Counted from the first letter of the stretch, positions 11,238 to 25,624 are shown. The stretch is DNA of 50,000 nt from Glandiceps talaboti (GCF_964340395.1 NC_135570.1:13642822-13692821), one strand, 5' to 3'. Program-made: numbers and translations. Notes: generated by a model not told the origin, from the sequence alone.

Positions 11238-12633
11238 TTATGAAGGAAATTTCGAAAGCAGCCGAGTTATCTCGTATTTGCAGAAATCATCGCCCACTAC
11301 TAAGGTCAAGGCATGCACAGTGTTGGTTCCGGTTCTCCACTCGGCAGCTGCAGAATTGCAGTGGAAACAGGTACGTACGTGTGCATATGTAATGTCATAA
11401 ACAGAAGCAAGTGTAAGAGCTTACACTGGCCGACTTACCATTATTCAAATAAAAGTTATTTCCTAGAGTATCAGTCATCAATCTGAGTGGAATATCCTCA
11501 AACCAGAATGGCAGAAAGTCTAAAGACGTACGTAACTCCCGTAAATACATGTTGTAATCAACCTGCTGCACATGCTCATCACGCGTACGCGTCACGCCAC
11601 CGAGTCCTGAAGCATGCCGTAATTTGTATTCATAAATGTATACTTTTAATGGACAAATCAATGTACGGATTATCCCTAGAATCAAGTAGCAGATACATGT
11701 AAAATGAATTCAGTCACTGCACGACATGACACACGGCCTATACGGTCATGTCTTGAAATCATCTGTATATTGTTATGCACATTGTTCATGGGGGGGGGGG
11801 GGGATAACCGAAACCATAAATTGTATTTAGTTCTTATCTTGTTTGTGTTTTTTTAAATATACTGGTGTAATATAATAGCGATAAACCACGTCCCCTTGGG
11901 ATGTTATACCAGTCGGTTTGACCACTGAACTCAAGATATATTTCGTTAACAGGTCAAAATATCTTGGTATACCCATCCGAAGGGGTGGTTTATTGCTTGA
12001 CTATTCGTTGAATAACATGACCCTGCTGCCCGAAAACTGCAACAGTGATGAGTATACATTGTACTGCACGTTGTATTTGTTCTTGGAACCGTGAACAATA
12101 TATAGAACCTATTTCATTTCGGACTCTTATGGTGTATTATAGGTGTTCACAATTTCGCCCATACTCCACACCAATGAACTTCATCACACAAAACATGAAC
12201 AAATTTTTAACACTTTTTCTTTTATTTCTGCAAATTTTATATTGTCAATTTATACACATCAGTTTATACGATTACCCTCAAAACTAACCTACATTATACA
12301 CTAGGCTTGATGATCAATACAACCCATGGACTGGTAGAGAATGTGCTTGCTAGCAGGTTTACCATTAATAATCCTACAACGCCGGCTATTTCAAGACTAC
12401 CTTTGACTTCAACATTTAATTCACCACACTATCACTCATTCTCCTAATCTTGCTACGTGCAGTTGCTGCCTAATTTCATAATGTAAAGTTGCAATACAAT
12501 ATACTGGGGGTTTTAGATTAAAATTTGTGATAAACATCAGAATTTGAAATACGGTCGTTGGTGGCGCTCCACACAACCTGCTATGATCACTCACCTGTGG
12601 GCTGGCCCGATTGGTTGGTTGGCGCGCCGCCAT
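11238..12633 (-). CDS. Candidate three-exon small protein, 90 aa, unrecognised
   Basis: Exon 1, 12633-12595, starts MAARQPTNRASPQ. Its ATG sits in a YY1-like GATGGCGGCG context, and it ends at CAG/GTGAGT (phase 0). Exon 2, 11562-11439, follows GCAGCAG with the open frame VDYNMYLRELRTSLDFLPFW to YLNN and ends at a consensus GTAAGT (phase 1). Exon 3, 11347-11238, follows a pyrimidine-containing TTCTGCAG and continues in frame (AEWRTGTNTVHALTLVVGDD, then FCKYEITRLLSKFPS) to a stop. All three phases agree, giving 90 residues. I do not recognise the family. There is no signal peptide or membrane segment. Exons 1 and 2 are the better supported; exon 3 overlaps a competing plus-strand exon (11230-11370), so one of them is probably false. 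Confidence 0.5.
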
Positions 12634-13189
12634 CGACGTGGACTCATTTTAGAAAACTAGGCAAATGAGAGAATGGATAATGGGGGGGGGGTGGTGTTAA
12701 CGACTGTATTCTCAACACCTACACGACAGACATATTGTATCAAAACTCGTACATGACACGCGGCTTTTGGTGACATACACAATGCTGATCAGAATGGCGC
12801 ACATAAACATACCCCTGTACCTGTAGAAAAAAGCTGTTCCAAATATTGGGATTTTCAACGCAAAATATTTATTTTTTTCAATCATCGGAAACTAGAAAAT
12901 TAACAAGAAAGTAAAAGTGTGTTTTTCACAAAACATAAAATTGGACGGTCAAATAAGCTTATAATTTCAGGGAGAACATCTTATTTCAGAGATGAAGTTT
13001 AAAAATATCCATACCATTGACACCAGAGGAGTGAAGAATATGTGATCACTTGCTTGTGTAGTGTTAGAAGCTTAAGGCGATACCTATTTATGCCTTCACG
13101 TGGAATGCGCCTCGAAAATAAAAAATACCACCAATGGTGTTGTAGCACAACTGTAGTTTTTAAAAATGTTTATCCATATGCTAGTCTAT

Positions 13190-13885
13190 GCTAACAATAG
13201 GTGTTTATTTGCTGAATAACTATCCAGTTGCCTATCCAACCATGTTGCTATCTTTACGATAAATGCTATCATTTGGCTGTTGCTATGGGCGTGGTCATGT
13301 TGTTAGATATATTTGCATACATTTGTGTATGTTTTTGTTCACTTGTGTATGAATTCCTGATATTGTCTTTGCAATATACGTGATCATTTGGCTGTTGCTA
13401 TGGGCGTGGTCTTGTTGCTAGGAAAATTTACATACATTTTTTGAATGTTTATTCAATTGTCTATTAAACCCTGTTGTTATCTTTGTGAAATACACCACCG
13501 TTTGGCTGTTGCTATGGGCGTGCTCATGGTTACTAGGGTATTTGCATACATTTTTTAAATGTTAATTCATCTGTCTTTCTATTCCTGTTGTTATCTTTGC
13601 AATATACGTGATTATTTGGCTGTTGTTATGGGCGTGGTCTTGTTGCTATGCAAATTTACATACATTTTTTGGATGTTTATTCAATTATCTATTAAACCCT
13701 GTTGTTATCTTTGTGAAATACACCACCGTTTGGCTGTTGCTATGGGCGTGGTCATGGTTGCTAGGGTATTTGCATACATTTTTTGAATGTTTACTCACTT
13801 GCTTACCAGATGATGTTGTTATTTGACCAAAATATACTGCCATTTGGTTGTTGCTAAGGGCGTGGTCATGGTCGCTAGGGCCAAT
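13190..13885 (+). repeat. Tandem repeat, about 114-bp unit, six copies
   Basis: The core GGCTGTTGCTATGGGCGTGG recurs near 13276, 13390, 13504, 13617, 13733 and 13847. Alternate units are more alike (CTTGTTGCTA versus CATGGTTACTA types), which suggests a dimeric higher-order unit of about 228 bp. Confidence 0.9.
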
Positions 13886-14444
13886 TTTGTCAAAATGTTT
13901 TTAAGAAAATCTGCAGAATAACAGTTTCAGAAACATCTCGCCAAGTTTCAGACTAATTGACCAAGTACTTTTTGAGATATAAGTTTTTGACCAAAAATGA
14001 ACATTTTTACACCTAATTTGCATATCACTCATGGAATCATGGTAAGCTTAATATTTCTTCGTCCATACATCCCTAGATACATTCCCATTAAATTTCAGCC
14101 CAATCTGCTCAGTAGTTTTAGAATTATAGATTTTTAACCAAAAAGACACATTTTTAGCCCTAATTTGCATATCACTGATGGAATCATCCCGTCATGAACA
14201 AATCTTACTTTACACCACCTTAAGAATGTTCCCACCAAATTTCGCACCAATCTGCCCAGTAGTTTCTGAGTTTAAGTTTTTTGACCAAAAATCACATTTT
14301 TTGACCCAAATCACACACCTGTGATGCGATCATTTTGATTTGAACAATTTCCCAACTAGACACCCAAAGTAATGGACCCACCAAATATCGTGGCAATCGG
14401 TTCAGCGGTTTTTGACTTTAAGTTGTTTACACACACACACACAT

Positions 14445-14481
<37 letters not shown>

Positions 14482-14538
14482 GACGCCGGGCGATCCCTAT
14501 AGCACTACTGAACAAGTTCAGTTGTGCTAAAAAAAAAT
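13886..14538 (+). repeat. Modular dispersed repeat with (CA)n and A-rich end
   Basis: Three degenerate units of about 146 bp share TTTGACCAAAAA...CATTTTT followed by AATTTGCATATCAC-like and GATGGAATCAT-like blocks (13981, 14127, 14273). They end in a CA array (14429-14478), then CAGACGCCGGGCGATCCCTA, a short GAACAAGTTC palindrome and an A-run. The ordered tail suggests a non-autonomous mobile element, perhaps the same insertion as the preceding 114-bp array. Confidence 0.55.
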
Positions 14539-14539
14539 C

Positions 14540-15745
14540 GTAACAACTTTTTCTGTTACTTTGTATGCTCCAACAGTTAATTACTTTTGTTTGCCGTCCT
14601 TGAATTTCCTCCAAAGCCTATCAGGCAGACAGGCAAAAAATACAACCCCCCCCCCTAAAAAAAAACAAAACAAAACAAAGCCCCCCCAAAAAAATAAATA
14701 AAACAAACAAACAAAAAACAAACAAAAACAACAACAACAAAACAGACAAAAAACACAAAACAACAAAAAAAAAACCCAAAATACAAAAAAAACCCACAAT
14801 GCTAGCATGTCATGTAACATTCACTTTTCTGTTGATTAATTTTCTATTTGTACCTAAATCTACTACACTGGTGAAATGTAAGTGTCAACGTTCGACATCT
14901 GACTGTCTTAAACAACTATTTAGATATATGTGCTGTTATAGATATTTGAACGGTCCTTCCATTTAAAAAAGTATGAAATACGGCCGTGTGCTGAACATTT
15001 AAGCAAAATGTTTCTTCTAAATCGACCACACGAGTGGACGGCCGCGAATTTAAGGGATGGCGCCTTACTTCTAAGGACAATCGTTCATATGGCAAAGCTT
15101 GGAGTGATTTGAATAACTTGTCAATTGGTTAACGTTCCTTGTAACCATGTACCAAAGTCTCCAGGTTGTATACCGTATATTGTGGACACACTGTACAGCC
15201 AGTCCACAATTTCACGTAAATATAAGCTTAGTACTTTGTGTGCTCAACAGGTCGGTCGATTTTTCTACGACAATTACATATTTGATATCCGATTACGAAA
15301 TTGAAGCTAAAATTATTCACCTTAATTGAGTCGACTATGACAAAAATGATGCATTGCTTGACAATTTTCATAACTTGTACATTAAAATATCAACGAACGC
15401 ATAACAGCTAGATATGTGTCAGGTCCGGCAATAGTATGTGTATGCATGACAGTTTTGATGAAACCCTCAAACAGGGTAGTTTTCAGCCTGGCTATCAGTC
15501 ATTCCGAAATATTACGCAACTCAGGTCCTTTCTTTTACAGAAAATTCACACCTGGTCCTCTATAACCGGAAAACCAATTTTCATTCAAGTCACTTCGTCG
15601 TAAAACTACAGAGTTTGGCCTCTTTACGTCGGACACTGTCCCCTTTACGGCACTGTACAGAACGTACAAATGTACCTCCATAGTATGCTCTTGCTTACGA
15701 GAATGTCAAATCACACGAACTGTGATGATGCTGTCACCAACTTAC
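14540..15745. other. Intergenic, no gene seen
   Basis: Apart from the A/C tract, sequence without convincing coding potential. The short frames (for example 15147-15329) lack domains and splice signals. Confidence 0.55.
14640..14800. repeat. A/C-rich low-complexity tract
   Basis: C-runs alternate with A-runs and AAAC/AAC units. It gives spurious Phe/Cys-rich frames on the minus strand. Confidence 0.9.
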
Positions 15746-15928
15746 CATCAGCTTTGCTTGTAGAGTCAACCAGTGTCTGTACATTTTTGGTGAAGGGTCC
15801 AAAGTTCGTGACATTGTGCACATTATTGGACGAATCATCAATTCACAAATTCTGAGGACACACAGAAAACTAAATGATGTCAGCCGACTGGACACAAAGT
15901 CAAACAATACATAAATGTAATGAAATTA

Positions 15929-17183
<1,255 letters not shown>

Positions 17184-19384
17184 CTAAAAACAAAAGAACA
17201 CAGAAAACTCAACGTCAGCTATTACAAACATGCAAGTACAGTAAATACTGGCCAATGTACAATGAATGCACATGTTAGTCAATCGACAAGGCGCGTTAGA
17301 TTGTCATTGTGGCTTGTTATAATAATATAAACTATTGTTTTCGAAATGAATGGTGTACGGTAGAATCTTTTTGTCACAGAAATTGTATCGTTCCAAGAAT
17401 ATCCATACGATTCTGATTCCGATTCTAATTTTGAAAATTCGCAGTAGCATGTTTAAGAACACATAAAACGTATCCACAGACATAACTACTTAGAAAATAC
17501 ACGTCTTTTAATATAATAAATTCCTTCCATTTTCCAATCATCACCCTACCTTAAGTTGATCTTAAACATATGCACTGACACAATTCATTTACAAGTAAGA
17601 GCTATATATGATTCGGTGGTAACTTCTCGATTAAGGAGCTTATTTTTACTACTGTATTTTACGATCACTAGTTCTACTGCAACAATCAATACACATTAAG
17701 GGTAAAATCTTCAGTACCCACGTTACTAAACGTGATCTCAGCCATACAACATATGCCTATAAGAGAGAAGGGGTAGAATATGTACTTTTGAGATTTGTGC
17801 GTTTTTTCTTTAGCAGATTTTTAGTTACTCCATATTTTCGCGTTCTTTTGGTTAACACAAATGTACTACGAAATTTAATACAATGAGTACTCGAACTTCT
17901 GTGATCGTTATTATCCGATCACATGAATTATTGTGTACGTTGTCAATTCACACAATAAACTCCCCCTTGGAAATTGAGACAATCACCTCAGTAGCTACAT
18001 AATTTGTAGTTGTCATGGTGTTACATTTTCTGTAACTACTTCTATTTAGGCCGAAAAAACTAACAATTTTACGTATTCGAGAGAAGAAAATGAAATCGCG
18101 AAAATTGTGAACTCTCGCAAGAATTTGTGGATGCGGAAACTGACATCAAAACTGTTCTTCCAATCTGTAATGGCTGTACATCTGATGAGAAGAAACCAAT
18201 AACACAGAGATCATATGGAAAACAACGGGAAACATAACTACCTGAACTAGACACTCACATATGAAACAAAAATCTATCTACTCCACCTATTCTAAAATTG
18301 ATGAGGTCTTACAATAGTTCTTTCCATGAAATCTTCTAATTTGAAGTTAAAACAGCAAGCATATTCATATGAACCAACCGTATATTAATATTTGTCATAT
18401 CTTTAAATAATTACATTCTAGCCATGGATTATTCCTCGGCGGATTCGACGATAGAGTTGTTTCTATTTTCTCTACTTATGGACATTTGTTTGGTGTTCGA
18501 TTAGCTGTGGAGAATTGTTGGGCGTCGAAATTCCATTATGACACTTTGAAAACAGACTATTAACATTCATGAATGTATGCTATAAAATGTGCTTATAATC
18601 CGATATTAATACCATGATTTATATTCTTGTCAACTCTTGCGATTCTAGTACCTTATAGTTATCACTAAGTCACGTTTATTTTGTATTCTACAGACTGGTC
18701 TATTATATACATGCTCATATCTCTGCTAACATATTCATTTCTGGGTCAATTGACATGGTATGTGAATAATGCAAGTGTAATCATTTATAATATGTTTATG
18801 TTAAAGTGGCTATATGAATAGGGATGGGTATTTATTTTCGATTTTCTATTAATAAAAATCTTAACTATGTTTTTTTCTACAGAATTGTGTAACAGCATAA
18901 GCTTAGACAAAATCGGTGTTTGTAGCTAGATTATAAATGTAAAAAAAAACCCAGAAAAACCGAGTGAAAATTTAGTTTACAAATCTTTTTTACACATTTA
19001 TTTTTTTCAATTTATTCTGTCCTTTGGTATGTTGTTTGAGAATGTTTTTTTCCGAGTAGAAAAACGTAGTAAAGTTGTTTTATTAATCATAAATCCAATT
19101 TCTCTGACAATCACATGAAAGTTTGTTCCAATCCTTTTGAAATAGTAAGTGGGGTTCACTGTCATGTTTTCAAGAAAACCGGTAATCTGATATTTTCCCA
19201 TAGAAATAATGTATTCGGCGGCCATATTGGATTCTATAATAGTATCACGTTGATCTTTATTTTATGAAAAAAAATATGGTTGAAATTGATTGAGAATGGG
19301 TTGGAGATTTCTTGAACAAACTTAAATCACATGAGAAATTACTGTGGTTATGTGATATATTTGCATACTTTTCTTGTCTGACAG
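17184..19384. other. Intron or intergenic, no gene seen
   Basis: AT-rich DNA. If the exon at 36.5 kb belongs to the Ly6 gene, this and everything to 36511 is one intron. A 72-codon minus frame at 19225-19007 starting MAAEYIISMG is unsupported. Confidence 0.55.
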
Positions 19385-19471
19385 AAGAACGTTGTCGAAA
19401 GTTCACCAATCGAAGTGGGAATACTCATAAGTATCCAGAAGCGAAAACATCAATGTTATGTAGTGAAGTAG
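19385..19471 (+). CDS. Candidate isolated internal exon (29 codons, phase 1-1)
   Basis: A strong acceptor (TACTTTTCTTGTCTGACAG) and a consensus donor (GTAAGT at 19472) bracket 87 bases. The phase-1 frame is open: ERCRKFTNRSGNTHKYPEAK, then TSMLCSEV. The symmetrical phase would allow module shuffling. No neighbouring plus-strand exons were found and no family is recognised. It may be a chance splice-site pair. Confidence 0.25.
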   Translation, partial: KNVVESSPIEVGILISIQKRKHQCYVVK

Positions 19472-19911
19472 GTAAGTTAATGACGTCACGTAATTTGCCG
19501 ACATCACGTAACACTAGCCATGGGTCATCTAATTTGATTTCTCTAGTTACACTGACTTCCCTAAGGTGACGAGGTCATGACCTGATGACCTTTCAGTATA
19601 GTTCAGTAAGACCTGTACGCGTGTCTCATATCAAAGTCATGTATATATTGACATTCAATTAACTGTATTTAGTGTAAGTTGTTCACTATTAGAAACTTGG
19701 TAAAACTTGATGACACGATTATTTTATACAACGTAAAACCATTGTCGTAAAACCACACACCTCTTTACGGTAGCAGTGAACATGCTGTGATTTTTTGTTG
19801 CGTCGAAGATTTATGCTCCCTTGCGATGATGCGTGACATAATACAAGGTAGTGTTCAAATTATCAATCATTTGTATAACCATCCAAATAGCTTCTATATG
19901 ACAAATACTAA

Positions 19912-19912
<1 letters not shown>

Positions 19913-19946
<34 letters not shown>

Positions 19947-20013
19947 GTTTTTCTCTGTATGTCTCCCCATATACATACACACTCTCCCCCTCCCCTGTCT
20001 GTCTGTCTTTCTT

Positions 20014-20094
<81 letters not shown>
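19913..20094. repeat. TCTG and CT microsatellites
   Basis: (TCTG)n at 19913-19947, mixed CT-rich bases, then (CT)n at about 20016-20093. Open frames through it are repeat artefacts. Confidence 0.95.
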
Positions 20095-20098
<4 letters not shown>

Positions 20099-20761
20099 CA
20101 CGGTCACGTACACTCGTCCATTAAACTGAAAACTCGTATATAACTAGATGAATATTACGGTCATATTGCGGCCAACCACAAAAGCTTTTAAAGCAATTTC
20201 GCCCTTGGCAAAACGTGACATTCAAATCTCAATGCTATTAACACTTGTACACTAGATTAAAAGTGTTCTATATTTAGATTATATTCCACAATATTGAACC
20301 CATGATAAACAGAAAATATTGACTTTATGGGGTCAATAAATTACTTTTTTTTATTTTACACGAATTCCCTGAATGATATTGGGAAAATATGAAGTCAGAG
20401 CACTTATTGTTGTCTGATTTCCTCCATCTTTCATAAAACGGGGGCAAACGGAAAGGATATCTACTGATGTGATTCGACATCTTCTAGACTGAGGAGTTGA
20501 AACTATAATATGAATTAGTTTATGCCCCAATCTGAAGTAAAATGCCATTCTCGACACACGCTTCAGACTTTTCATACAGTATTGGTTATTTCGAATTCAT
20601 TGGTTGCCTACAGAAAGCAATCCAGTATTCATTGGTCTCGAAGTCCACCTGCGGCAAATATACGTCAAACTTGAATAATCAATTGACTCCGAACGAATTT
20701 AGTATATACTGTGCAATACACATGAAGAAAATAGACTGGATGTCCCCCTCCCTCCCAATCT

Positions 20762-21062
20762 AACAACAAACACAAACACAAACACACACACAAACACAAA
20801 CACAAACACAAACACAAACACAAACACAAACACACACAAAGACACACAAACAAACAAATAAACAAACAAACAAACAAATACACAGACACAAATACAAAGA
20901 CAAACACACACAAACAAACAGACACAAATACAAACACAAACACACAGAGACAAACAAACACACAAAAAAACAAACAAACACAAACACAAATGCAAACACA
21001 ACACAACACAACACAACACAACACAACACAACACAACACAACACAACACAACACAACACAAC
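20762..21062. repeat. ACAAAC-type and ACAAC microsatellites
   Basis: Mixed CAAACA units (20762-20998) pass into a clean pentanucleotide array of ACAAC (20999-21062). Confidence 0.95.
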
Positions 21063-21378
21063 AGAAAGACATGTGGAATAGAATAAACAAGGAAATAGTA
21101 AAATCAAATGCCTACAGTGTTAGTCATTATATTACATAATCAGACGTAATCAGAAGAGAGCGTACATTCCCAACACTGACCGCCGGGTCTTAGCAGTTCA
21201 TTAGGTGAATTGAAGTCCGCACGAATTACAAATTCACAAATCAAAGAAGCGCTCCATCATGGGTGGAAGCCCGATGGCTGATGCTAGTAATCAGTGTGAT
21301 ATTATGATGTAACGCTTAATAAGGATTAGTTTTGGCAATGGGTTGTATGTAACGGATGTTTTATCAATGAGTTGTTCT

Positions 21379-21496
21379 TATGAATTAACAATTTTCGATT
21401 TCATTAAAAATGCAATTTAATTAACTAGTCCTACTTGATGTTCCATTCACATTTTATTTGTAAATTAAAAACTTAATAGATTTAATTAAAAATGCT
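21379..21496 (+). repeat. Direct repeat copy 1 (about 118 bp)
   Basis: Starts TATGAATTAACAATTTTCGA and contains TAGTCCTACTTGATGTTCCA. The same sequence, with about ten changes, recurs at 23731-23850 in the same orientation. A TTAATTAAAAATGC sub-block repeats again just downstream (21480-21520). Confidence 0.85.
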
Positions 21497-22126
21497 AAAA
21501 ATGCAATTTAATTAACTAATATTTGTTCAATCTAAATTTTATAAATAAATAAAGTGCAGTCTAATTAATTACTGACTATTCCATCCAGACTTTGTTCGTA
21601 TGAATTACAAGCTTCCATCTTAATTAATCTGCCGTTTAATTTTTAAAAAAAAAAACCTACTGCATGGGTGGTCTATATGCAATTTGTTCTTATGAATTAA
21701 AATAGAATAGTTGCTCTTGTCGTGTGGTGTATCACTTTCTCAACCTTTAGAAATTATTCTCATACATTTGTTTTCGTGTAAATCGTATAATTTGGCTGTC
21801 CTTACTGCTGGGGTAAACACGTTATATAGAAATACATGGTTTCATACAGTTATTGCTATGGCACAGAGAGACATGACGACCACGTTTGGTATTTTATTAC
21901 TACCCAAAAAATGTTATTTATAGAGTTATACACGAATTTCTGGAATCTCTGTCATTTGCTAGGCATAATTCGACTTGTTTTAGGAGATGAGAATGACATA
22001 ATGATATCACAATAAAGTACCCACCAAAGTTGCAAAACTATGTCCCTGAAGCTGTACGAGCTGCAAATGGAAGGTTTTCTGTTTTGATAGGTGTAATGAC
22101 TGACTCATAATATCGTACACCCTGAA

Positions 22127-22330
22127 CAGTATTGAATCACCTGTGGGTAAATATATATGTGCAGCTGGCATAGTAAATCCAATCTAATTGATTTTGGGTC
22201 CGCACCTAAAGTCAGTACGCAATGTTATCACGATTTCTAAAATCAGCATGTACAATGTCTGCTTTATTGGTGTTTTAAGAATCTTCAGTGAATACATTAA
22301 TTGTTGGTTATCTGATCAAAAAAATATAAT
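22127..22330 (+). repeat. Dispersed repeat, copy B
   Basis: Second copy of the repeat at 5025-5232: CAGTATTGAATCACCTGTGG start, TTTGGGTCCGCACC core, TTCAGTGAA near the end, same orientation, with indels. Confidence 0.65.
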
Positions 22331-23056
22331 AATCTTCTATTACAAATAGTGCAGTTTTGATAACATAAATTGAAAATGACATTGACAGTATTTCCGTGCG
22401 TTTGATATATTTCTCTACTACGACTCAGGACAAAATTGTCCGAAATACAGTGACTATACTACTGGCCTTTTAAAATGATAACGTTAGTATTTTGCTGCTG
22501 TCACCAAATGTCAAAGGAAAACTTTGTTGGTTAAGGAAGAATTCGCAATTTCCTGTTAGCATAGCCAGTTGATGGAATCAGAGCTGACAGGGTTTATCAT
22601 GATTGTTCAAGGCAAATTAGCGTTTGTAGTGGAAACATGCTTGGATTGAGAATTGTACCAAATGATCTGGAAAGGGTTCACTTGAAATGCAGTCCGGTCT
22701 TTGTTCAACTAATCGATAAATTGATGTGTGTATTTAAGCTGGCTTTGCTTGATTTGTGTTGGCACAAAAAAGCGAGGTGTACTAACATCCGGTGTTTGAA
22801 CTTTTACGACTTTTTTTACCAAAGGATACATTTATCCGATTTATTTTGACGAGATCTCTTTTAGAGCGATTTAAAGGTTAGAGATTTCTAGACATTGATT
22901 AAACCACACGTACGTATACATATAACGTCTTGGTTTGTTATCAGGTATAGACTTAGAAAGTTGCAGTTTCTTGTTGCATGTACTTTAACTTTTAACTTTA
23001 AAAAAAATGTTTTGTCAGGAAACTAGCTTGTGCCAGTATTCTTGCAGTCTCAAACT

Positions 23057-23661
23057 GAAGTGAGTAGAGGTGTAAATGGTAACGATACTGTATAGGAACC
23101 AGACAGAGTGGAGGTGTAAATGGTAACGATACTGTATAGGAACTATACTGTGAGTGAAGGTGTAAATGGTAACGATACTGTATAGGAACTAGACTATGTG
23201 AGTGGAGGTGTAAATGGTAACGATACTGTATAGGAACTAGACATGTGAGTGGAGGTGTAAATGGTAACGATACGGTATAGGAACTAGACTATGTGAGTGG
23301 AGGTGTAAATGGTAAAGATACTGTATAGGAACTAGACTATGTGAGTGGAGGTGTAAATGGTAACGATACTGTATAGGAACTAGACTATGTGAGTGGAGGT
23401 GTAAATGGTAACGATACTGTATAGGACCTAGACTATGTGAGTGGACGTGTAAATGGTAACGATACTGTATATGAACTAGACTATGTGAGTGGACGTGTAA
23501 ATGGTAACGATACGGTATGGGAACTAGACTATGTGAGTGGAGGTGTAAATGGTAACGATACTGTATAGGAACTAGACTATGTGAGTGGAGGTGTAAATGG
23601 TAACGATACTGTATAGGAACTAGACTGTGAGTGGAGGTGTAAATGGTAATGATACGGTGAA
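23057..23661 (+). repeat. 48-bp minisatellite, 13 copies
   Basis: The core GGTGTAAATGGTAACGATAC occurs 13 times at 41-50 base spacing, most often about 48. The first units are the most divergent and the central ones nearly identical, which indicates recent expansion. There is no conserved reading frame. Confidence 0.95.
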
Positions 23662-23730
23662 GTAATACTCTTGAGCATTGCTGTCATGAACTTTAACAAT
23701 ATTTTACACATAAAATGACAGTCACAGTAT

Positions 23731-23850
23731 TATGAATTAACAATTTTCGATTTAATTAAATAATGGAATTTAATCAACTAGTCCTACTTGATGTTCCATT
23801 CACATTTTATTTATAAATTAAAAACTTAATGGGTTTACTTAAAAATGCAA
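23731..23850 (+). repeat. Direct repeat copy 2 (about 118 bp)
   Basis: Matches 21379-21496 in the same orientation. It sits 70 bp after the minisatellite. Confidence 0.85.
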
Positions 23851-24440
23851 AAACGTGGAAGTTTTAGCACTGTTCAAGACGAACGTCTGTAGGAAAATTC
23901 TGACTAAAGAATCATTACAAGTATAATCGATCGAATTCTATTCTTTCTATGGCCACGTTATTGATACGCCATATTCAACAAATGCCAAAAAGTCCCTGTG
24001 TTGCTCAGAATTAATTGGAATCCGCTGAACTCGGTTTGTAAGAGTTCAACTCAGAGTCTGTGATACGTATTACGTTGTATGAAACCTGGCTATCAACATA
24101 GATTAGTTACGCCACTGTTACTTTCATTTGTTCATGATGTATTGCGCATGACAGTGATGTATCTACAAGTGATTGAATATATATAGGTACAGATTCAAGA
24201 GTGGAAAACACATAACATCTCGTTGCGTATACTCTGTGTTGGATGCGATTTTTTTCGTCATTTCTGTTTTGTGCGATTTTGTAACAAACGCTTGACCATA
24301 TGCTTAGTTGAAACTACTGTTATGGAAATCTGCGTATGCTATTCACACAAACAAAGGTGACACATACATATAGCAGATAGTGTTGTGTGCTAAACTAATA
24401 AAATGAATAAATAAAACGAGATATATAAATATACGAATTG

Positions 24441-24571
24441 ACAGACAGACAGACAGACAGGCAGACGGATAGGCAGACAGACAGACAGACAGACGGACAT
24501 ACATACATACATACATACATACATACATACATACATACATACATACATACATACATACATACATACATACA
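24441..24571. repeat. (ACAG)n then (CATA)n microsatellites
   Basis: ACAG units at 24441-24497, including GACGG variants, then clean CATA units at 24498-24571. Confidence 0.95.
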
Positions 24572-24778
24572 TGCATTTTCTGACTCCTGTTATCCGATCT
24601 AGTTTGCTTTTCCTGTATTTACGTTTGTATTGTACTTATTTTTGATCGGGTAATAAAATATATATCGTATCATCATATATCATATACATATTTATATTGT
24701 AAAATACACACGTATATTACTGTAACATTATACACACCCACAACAACCCACCCACCCAACACAAACACACACGCACAA

Positions 24779-24850
<72 letters not shown>

Positions 24851-24851
24851 A

Positions 24852-24945
<94 letters not shown>
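24779..24945. repeat. (AT)n array
   Basis: About 165 bp of TA dinucleotides with short GTGTATATATGTA interruptions around 24846-24860. It can form a cruciform. Confidence 0.97.
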
Positions 24946-24946
<1 letters not shown>

Positions 24947-25624
24947 CATTATTATTAACATTAATGTCAGTATATTTATATTTTCATATGTGCCAGTTTG
25001 CAAGATGGTGACCGATGGTGACTCTTCTGCACTGCTACTCTGCACTTCTGCTCTGGCCCAATGTCTAACGAATTAGTCTAATGGGCTATAATTACTAACT
25101 ACAATCATGTCACATGGCTACAGGGTATATCATATTAATATTAGTGTGATCACGATTAGAGGAGACGATTGCAATGGTCATTTGGTGTGAATTAACAACT
25201 AATTGGGTCATCGGGGAATAATAGAGCCAAATTGCAATGTAGAAATCAGATTTGATTCACACCTATAATGAGCCCTTAATTGATGTCATGGTGAACTATC
25301 ATGCGATGAATACGGCATAACTAACAGCATGATCTTCGCGCTGTTATCAGGAATATACTTAAAAGATACTCTGGTTAAGTACTGCAGTAGTGTGAATAAC
25401 ACCGCTATTTTTAAGTTTGCAACAATTAGTAATGAACCGTTGCACGTGATGTAGAGTGATCACACCTTCGACAGGACATGTTTCAAATGATTCAAATGTT
25501 AACAAATTACAGACAGTTGTTAACATCTGTACTAAAATATGTGGGACTGAATGTAAAAGCATGAACTCACTGTATGGAAATCGAGCATTTGAAGCCACAA
25601 CAAATTACCAATGACACTTCCCAC

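Noticed and set aside
23057-23661. CRISPR-like regular repeat
   Set aside because: The units are directly adjacent with no unique spacers, and the genome is eukaryotic. It is a minisatellite.
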